Of a stretch of 10,736 nt of DNA, positions 6,943 through 10,736 are shown in pieces. The position numbers were made by a program, and so were the translations under genes. Position 1 is the stretch's first letter. Every line of letters begins with the position of its first letter. The stretch spans positions 1-10,736 of the forward strand of contig PLFA01000009.1 in the NCBI GenBank assembly GCA_003136615.1, in the 5' to 3' direction. The notes beneath the pieces were generated by a model. It saw nothing but the letters and a program-made list of their open reading frames with translations. It had not been told where the DNA came from and did not search any database. The stretch is from Caulobacteraceae bacterium (GTDB lineage Bacteria > Pseudomonadota > Alphaproteobacteria > Caulobacterales > Caulobacteraceae).

Positions 6943-7190
6943 TCAGGTGACACTCAGGCCCACATCCACATTTCCGCGCGTGGCGTTGGAATAGGGGCAG
7001 ACCTGGTGCGCCGCTTGCACAAGGCGCTCGCCCGCCTCGTGATCAACGCCCGGCAGGCTGACGGCAAGATCCGCGGTGATCCCATAGCCGCCTTCGGAAC
7101 GGGGCTCAAAGCAGATCGTGGCCGTGACCGTCTTGATCGCAAACGCGCCTTGATGGCCGCCGAAAGGCAAGCCTCCTGAAAGGAGTCAAT
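6943..7190 (-). pseudogene. ohr: Remnant of an organic hydroperoxide resistance protein (Ohr/OsmC family), C-terminal part
   Basis: The minus-strand frame 6943-7170 carries the Ohr C-terminus: VTATI, GGYGITADLAVSLPGVD, and the signature AHQVCPYSNATRGNVDV with the resolving cysteine, followed by a stop at 6943-6945. Ohr proteins are about 140 residues; only about 70 remain, with no start codon other than a TTG at 7170. A TGC codon at 7167-7169 followed two bases later by TTCGGCGGC would read ACFGG after a two-base correction, so the peroxidatic-cysteine motif may survive out of frame. Even then about ten residues are missing before VTAT. An intact enzyme would reduce organic hydroperoxides in the cytoplasm using lipoylated-protein electrons. 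Without the first cysteine in frame this copy should be inactive. The adjacent upstream sequence leads straight into the cyanase region. Confidence 0.82.
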
Positions 7191-7257
7191 GTGGCTCTAC
7201 GGGCCTTGCCCATCGCCTAGGTCCTTGGCAGGGAGGTCAGGCGCGTGGCCGCGCCAT

Positions 7258-7263
7258 GGGAGG
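7258..7263 (+). promoter_or_regulatory. Ribosome binding site deciding the cyanase start
   Basis: GGGAGG lies seven bases before the ATG at 7271. The alternative in-frame ATG at 7256 overlaps this site and has no ribosome binding site of its own, so the start at 7271 is preferred. Confidence 0.75.
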
Positions 7264-7270
7264 GCGATCA

Positions 7271-7762
7271 ATGAAACGCAGCGATCTCACCGAGAAAATC
7301 GCCGATATCAAACGCGAGAAGGGCTGGTCCTGGCGTTACATCGCCGGCGAGATCGGCGGCATGTCCGAGGTTCTCGTGGTCGGGGCGCTCCTCGGCCAGA
7401 TGAAGCTCACCAAACCTCAATGTGAGCGCGCCGCGAAACTCTTTGACCTCACCGCGCAGGAGCAGCGGCTGCTCAATGAAGTCCCGACGCGGGGAACTCC
7501 CATGCCGCCCACCGACCCGCTGATCTACCGCTTCTACGAGCTGGTGATGGTCAATGGGCCGGCCTGGAAGGCGCTGATCGAGGAAGAGTTCGGCGACGGC
7601 ATCATGTCGGCCATCGATTTCGACATGAATCTTGAGCGCCTGCCCGATCCCAAGGGCGACCGCGTCAAGATCACCATGAGTGGCAAGTTCCTCCCCTACC
7701 GCTACTATGGCGCCGGAACGAACGAACAGGCTCTGGGTTACAAGGAATTGGATGATCAATAG
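7271..7762 (+). CDS. cynS: Cyanase (cyanate hydratase)
   Basis: A 163-residue cytoplasmic enzyme that converts cyanate and bicarbonate to carbamate and CO2, the carbamate breaking down to ammonia and CO2. The family normally forms a homodecamer. The N-terminal helical domain (about 5-70) has LTEKIADIKREKGWSWRYIA and the GALLGQMKL stretch. The C-terminal catalytic domain begins at PTDPLIYRFYE and includes GDGIMSAIDF and DPKGDRVKITMSGKFLPY. The catalytic triad is intact: Arg87, Glu90 and Ser113, with the same spacing as Arg96, Glu99 and Ser122 of E. coli CynS. The C-terminus runs on about 20 residues past the usual end near KFLPYRYY, with a hydrophilic tail. No carbonic anhydrase (cynT), cyanate transporter or LysR regulator gene is beside it. 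It lies alone between the Ohr remnant and an NRAMP-type transporter. Confidence 0.96.
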   Translation: MKRSDLTEKIADIKREKGWSWRYIAGEIGGMSEVLVVGALLGQMKLTKPQCERAAKLFDLTAQEQRLLNEVPTRGTPMPPTDPLIYRFYELVMVNGPAWKALIEEEFGDGIMSAIDFDMNLERLPDPKGDRVKITMSGKFLPYRYYGAGTNEQALGYKELDDQ

Positions 7763-7794
7763 CCCTCGCCCAGCACCCTGCGTTTGTCTCGCCC

Positions 7795-7809
7795 TGGGCG
7801 CTTCGCCCA
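7795..7809. other. Short perfect hairpin after cyanase
   Basis: TGGGCG, a CTT loop and CGCCCA form a perfect six-base stem 33 bases after the cyanase stop. No T tract follows, so it is not a standard intrinsic terminator. It could be chance in GC-rich DNA or a weak pause between cyanase and the transporter gene. Confidence 0.25.
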
Positions 7810-7839
7810 TGCGGCATAAGCGCCGGGCGCCGGACGCCG

Positions 7840-9156
7840 GTGGCCAGCGTGGATAGGCAGGGGGGCGGAAGGGCGGGAAAGGCGCAGCGGCCGAGCCTTT
7901 GGTCGCGCATCAAGAACCATCCTCTGGCGCGGGTTGGCCCGGGCCTGATCACCGGCGTCGCCGACGATGATCCCAGCGGCATCGCCACCTATTCCCAGGC
8001 CGGCGCCCAGTTTGGCCTGAATATGCTGTGGACCATGCCGCTCTGCTATCCGTTGATGTCCGCGGTGCAGTCCATGTGCGGGCGGATCGGCCGGGTGACG
8101 GGCAAGGGCCTGGCGGACAATATCAAGACGGCCTTCCATCCCGCTGTGGTGCGGGCGGTCGTCGTTCTTCTGCTCATCGCCAATACGCTCAATATCGCCG
8201 CCGATCTGGCCGCCATGGGCGAGGTGGCGAAACTCGTGACCGGCATCAACCAGCGGCTGATGACCCTGGTGTTCGTGGTCGCCACCCTGGGGTTACAGAT
8301 CTTCGTCCCCTATGATCGCTATGTGAACTTCCTGAAATGGCTAACGCTTTCGCTGCTCACCTATGCGGCGGTCCTCTTCGTCGTTCACGTGCCCTGGGGC
8401 TCGGTCCTCCTGACCACGGTTTGGCCGCACTTCAAACTTGACGCCACCAGCTCGGCCATGGTGGTGGCGATCTTCGGCACCACCATTAGTCCCTATCTCT
8501 TCTTCTGGCAGGCTTCGGAGGAGGTGGAGGATATGCGAGCCGATGGTGGTCGCCCACTCGCCAAGTCCAGTCGGAAAGTCGCCGCTTCAGAGCTGCGCCG
8601 GATCAAATGGGACACCTGGGGGGGCATGTTCTATTCGAACATCGCCGCCTATTTCATTATTCTCGCCACTGCGGTGACCCTCCACGTGGCGGGCGTCACC
8701 AACATCAATACCGCCGGCCAAGCGGCCTCGGCCCTTCAGCCTATCGCCGGACGCTTCGCCTTTCTTCTCTTCGCCCTAGGTATCCTTGGCGTGGGGATGA
8801 TCGGCGTTCCCGTCCTCTCCGGGTCCGCCGCCTATGCCGTGGCGGAGGTGATGAGCTGGCCCCAGGGTCTCGAGCAGCGTCCACAGGATGCCAGGGGCTT
8901 TTATGGCGTCATCGCGGTCAGCGTGCTCCTCGCCCTGGTTATCCAGTACTCGCCCATCAACCCCATGAAGGCCCTGTTCTGGAGCGCCGTGATAAACGGT
9001 GTTGTCGCCGTTCCTCTTATGGTCGTGCTCATCCTTCTCGCATCGAAGAAATCCGTCATGGGCGCCTTCACGGCCAGCCGGAGCCTGATCATCCTGGGCT
9101 GGATCGCCACCGCGATCATGGGCGCGGCCGCGGTGTGGATGATGGTTCCAAGCTAG
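7840..9156 (+). CDS. NRAMP-family (SLC11-like) divalent metal transporter, divergent subgroup
   Basis: A polytopic inner-membrane protein of 438 residues with the NRAMP pattern of 11-12 helices. Helix 1 begins at GPGLITGVADDDPSGIATYSQ; helix 6 has VAIFGTTISPYLFFWQ followed by the charged EEVEDMR loop. Compared with classical Mn/Fe transporters, the helix-1 DPGN motif reads DPSG (44-47) and the helix-6 MPH reads SPY (217-219). The usual metal-binding Asn and Met are therefore replaced, while the aspartate is kept. This pattern belongs to a widespread uncharacterised NRAMP subgroup as I recall it, so the transported ion cannot be assumed to be manganese or iron. The start is GTG, at 7840 or at 7849; neither has a good ribosome binding site. 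The gene lies 77 bases after cyanase on the same strand. No metal-regulator site was recognised. Confidence 0.88.
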   Translation: MASVDRQGGGRAGKAQRPSLWSRIKNHPLARVGPGLITGVADDDPSGIATYSQAGAQFGLNMLWTMPLCYPLMSAVQSMCGRIGRVTGKGLADNIKTAFHPAVVRAVVVLLLIANTLNIAADLAAMGEVAKLVTGINQRLMTLVFVVATLGLQIFVPYDRYVNFLKWLTLSLLTYAAVLFVVHVPWGSVLLTTVWPHFKLDATSSAMVVAIFGTTISPYLFFWQASEEVEDMRADGGRPLAKSSRKVAASELRRIKWDTWGGMFYSNIAAYFIILATAVTLHVAGVTNINTAGQAASALQPIAGRFAFLLFALGILGVGMIGVPVLSGSAAYAVAEVMSWPQGLEQRPQDARGFYGVIAVSVLLALVIQYSPINPMKALFWSAVINGVVAVPLMVVLILLASKKSVMGAFTASRSLIILGWIATAIMGAAAVWMMVPS

Positions 9157-9252
9157 GTAGTTTCCGAGGGCGCCGCCGAGGGCCACAGAGGCGCAGGATC
9201 ATCCCCGCCTTGTCGGGAGACCCGCCATCCGAACCCTTGATCGTCCGGTCCC
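9157..9252 (+). other. Intergenic region before the Mla-type operon
   Basis: Ninety-six bases between the NRAMP-type gene and the STAS-MlaE gene. It should hold the promoter of the lipid-transport operon if that is not read through from upstream. I see only a small stem (CGGG, AGA, CCCG, around 9212-9225) without a T tract, and no recognisable promoter boxes. Confidence 0.3.
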
Positions 9253-10401
9253 GTGACGACAGCGGTAAGCGCCAGCCCCAATGGGCGGGGCTGGGATTGT
9301 TCCCTCGACGGCGGGACCTGCCTAATAAGCCTCAAGGGCGACTGGGTGGGCCGTACCGATGGCGTGGATCCCAAATCGCCGACACAGATTCTCGCCACTG
9401 GCGCGCGAGCCTTGAGCTTCGACGCGGGGCGCCTCGGTCATTGGGACAGCGCTCTCATCGCCTTCCTGTTCAACCTGCGCGCCGCCGCGAAGAACAAAGG
9501 CGTCGGGTTTGATGAGGCGGGGCTCCCGGCGCCCGCCCGGCACCTTCTGGGGCTCATGGCCACGGCGCCGGCGGCAGGTTCCGCCCCGCCCGCGGCCGTC
9601 CCCGCCGCGCCTCTTCTTGACCGCCTCGGGACATGGACACTGGAGCGCGGCGCCGAGCTAGGCCAGGGTTCGGCCCTTATCGGCAGTCTGGTCTTGCGGG
9701 GTGGCCTCAGCCTTCGCGGCAAGGCCGCCATGCGCAGTGGCGATCTTGTGGAGGCCATGTTCGACGCCGGCGCCGCCGCCCTGCCCATCGTCACCGTGGT
9801 CAATGTGCTGGTGGGCGGCATCCTCGCCTTTATCGGCGCCACGGAACTTCGCACACTGGGCGCCGGCATCTATGTCGCCAACCTGGTCGCCATCGGCATG
9901 GTGCGCGAGATGGCGGCGCTGATGACCGCCATCATCATGGCGGGCCGCACAGGCGGCGCCTATGCGGCGACAATCGCCGCCATGCGGGGCGGGGAAGAGA
10001 TCGACGCCGTGCGCGTCTTTGGCATTCCCGTCTTCGACTATTTGGTGCTGCCCAAGATCCTCGCCCTAACGATCATGATGCCTGTCCTTTATCTGTACGG
10101 CTGCGCGGTCGGCATGCTCGGCGGCCTTGTGGTTGGCTCCGCGACACTGGGCATATCCCCCCTGTCTTTCTTCATCCAGGCGCGGGGGGCCCTTTCGGAT
10201 ACGCAGTTGTTCTTCGGACTCTCCAAAAGCCTCGCCTTTGGGGCCCTAATCGCCATTTTCGGCTGCCAGTTCGGCCTTCGCGCCGGGCGCGGCGCCGCTG
10301 ATGTGGGCAAGGCCGCCACCTCGGCGGTCGTGGCCGCCATCGTCGGGGTCATCGCCCTGGACGCGCTCTTCGATGTTTGCGCCGACATTTTGAGGATCTG
10401 A
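9253..10401 (+). CDS. MlaE-family lipid ABC transporter permease with fused N-terminal STAS domain
   Basis: A 382-residue inner-membrane protein. Residues about 10-100 form a STAS domain like MlaB, with GHWDSALIAFL around Asp65-Ser66 at the place of the conserved Asp-Ser/Thr loop. An alanine/proline-rich linker (about 103-122) leads to the MlaE permease (about 130-382). The permease has VTVVNVLVGGILAF, the family signature AGRTGGAYAATIAAMR (230-245), EEIDAVRVFGI, and several membrane helices to the end. In the Mla system this subunit and MlaF move phospholipid between the inner membrane and a periplasmic MCE protein. Here the separate MlaB regulator is replaced by the fused domain, a common arrangement in Alphaproteobacteria. 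The ATPase gene begins four bases after its stop. GTG at 9253 is the assumed start; I see no Shine-Dalgarno and no earlier in-frame alternative. Confidence 0.93.
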   Translation: MTTAVSASPNGRGWDCSLDGGTCLISLKGDWVGRTDGVDPKSPTQILATGARALSFDAGRLGHWDSALIAFLFNLRAAAKNKGVGFDEAGLPAPARHLLGLMATAPAAGSAPPAAVPAAPLLDRLGTWTLERGAELGQGSALIGSLVLRGGLSLRGKAAMRSGDLVEAMFDAGAAALPIVTVVNVLVGGILAFIGATELRTLGAGIYVANLVAIGMVREMAALMTAIIMAGRTGGAYAATIAAMRGGEEIDAVRVFGIPVFDYLVLPKILALTIMMPVLYLYGCAVGMLGGLVVGSATLGISPLSFFIQARGALSDTQLFFGLSKSLAFGALIAIFGCQFGLRAGRGAADVGKAATSAVVAAIVGVIALDALFDVCADILRI

Positions 10402-10405
10402 AGAT

Positions 10406-10736
10406 ATGGATCCTTCACCCGAACCCGCCCTGACGGTCGACAAGCTCACCGTGGCCTTCGGCGAAAAGATCATTCAACAGGACGTATCGTTCAAGGTCGC
10501 CGCCGGATCGATCTTCGCGGTGATGGGCGGCAGCGGATCGGGAAAGAGCACCCTCCTCCAGGCCATGATCGGTCTCCTGACGCCGAGCGCGGGGACAATC
10601 CGCGTCGGCGAGGAGGACTACTGGGCGGCCACCGAGGAACGGCGGGCGCAGATTGACCGGGGCTTTGGTGTCCTCTTCCAGAGCGGGGCCATGTGGACCT
10701 CCATGACGGTCACCGAGAACGTGGCCCTGCCCCTTC
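10406..10736 (+). CDS. MlaF-type ABC transporter ATP-binding protein (partial, N-terminal part)
   Basis: The first 110 codons of a cytoplasmic ABC ATPase; the gene runs past the right edge. Walker A is GGSGSGKST (41-49), and the Q-loop is VLFQSGAMWTSMTVTENVALP (Gln92). The Q-loop sequence is the one typical of MlaF/Ttg2A proteins, with a gain of hydrophobic residues after the glutamine. Walker B, the ABC signature and the switch histidine lie outside the window. The ATG is four bases downstream of the MlaE stop, with GAGG at 10392-10395 as a possible ribosome binding site inside the MlaE gene, so translation of the two is probably coupled. It should energise the STAS-MlaE permease. An MCE-domain substrate-binding gene (mlaD) is expected next but cannot be seen. 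Confidence 0.94.
   Translation, partial: MDPSPEPALTVDKLTVAFGEKIIQQDVSFKVAAGSIFAVMGGSGSGKSTLLQAMIGLLTPSAGTIRVGEEDYWAATEERRAQIDRGFGVLFQSGAMWTSMTVTENVALPL

Noticed and set aside
7173..7185. Hairpin CTCCT-GAA-AGGAG upstream of cyanase
   Set aside because: A five-base stem with no T tract; too short to call a terminator or riboregulator.
7256..7270. Upstream in-frame ATG as cyanase start
   Set aside because: It overlaps the GGGAGG ribosome binding site of the ATG at 7271 and adds residues (MGGRS) not expected in the family.
7189..7425. AAAGGAG followed by ATG at 7189, opening a 78-codon frame
   Set aside because: The ribosome-binding sequence is only three bases from the ATG, and most of the frame overlaps cyanase out of phase with no recognisable domain. 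It may be a leftover start of a lost gene, but nothing more supports it.
8607..9512. A 301-codon plus-strand ORF overlapping the NRAMP-type gene and the start of the MlaE gene
   Set aside because: Its product is arginine-rich and low in family-like motifs, typical of an alternate frame in GC-rich DNA. Both genes it overlaps have clear homology in their own frames.
1..10736. Defence system, CRISPR array, prophage, insertion sequence, tRNA or rRNA
   Set aside because: I saw no direct repeats with spacers, no transposase or integrase motifs, no tRNA-like cloverleaf and no toxin-antitoxin or nuclease families on either strand.

Overview
The window is GC-rich DNA (about two thirds G+C by eye). 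It has tightly packed genes, frequent GTG starts and protein families typical of Alphaproteobacteria. Several products resemble Caulobacterales proteins (a Tat-exported DAAO-like oxidoreductase, SOUL, DUF3667, a STAS-MlaE fusion), so a Caulobacter/Phenylobacterium-like chromosome is my best guess. I saw no tRNA, rRNA, CRISPR array, insertion sequence or phage gene, and no gene-free stretch over 300 bases.

Left part (1-1585). A leftward pair, a TetR/AcrR regulator followed 14 bases later by an exported FAD oxidoreductase cut by the window edge, looks like a self-regulated operon. Next to it is a scar: the C-terminal end of a berberine-bridge-type FAD oxidase (leftward, with a frameshift) abuts the C-terminal end of a LytTR DNA-binding protein (rightward). 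Both have lost their 5' ends, as if one deletion removed the shared head-to-head start region.

Middle (1624-7190). A rightward exported alpha-amino-acid ester hydrolase (CocE/NonD family) converges on a leftward DUF3667 membrane protein with a zinc ribbon. Divergent from DUF3667 is a probable two-gene unit: an exported SOUL haem-binding protein, then a large FAD/NAD(P)-binding protein. The latter ends exactly where an oppositely oriented, 5'-truncated Ohr (organic hydroperoxide reductase) remnant ends.

Right part (7256-10736). Rightward genes follow: cyanase (cynS, full catalytic triad), an NRAMP-family transporter whose metal-site motifs depart from the classical ones, a STAS-MlaE permease fusion, and the start of its MlaF-type ATPase. 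The last two are the core of a lipid-transport ABC system that continues beyond the window.

The genes do not form one obvious pathway. Themes are envelope functions (lipid transport, exported hydrolase, exported haem and FAD proteins), small-molecule detoxification (cyanase, Ohr remnant) and redox enzymes. The most notable feature is gene decay: three 5'-truncated genes within about 6.3 kb. I found no convincing new defence or mobile system.
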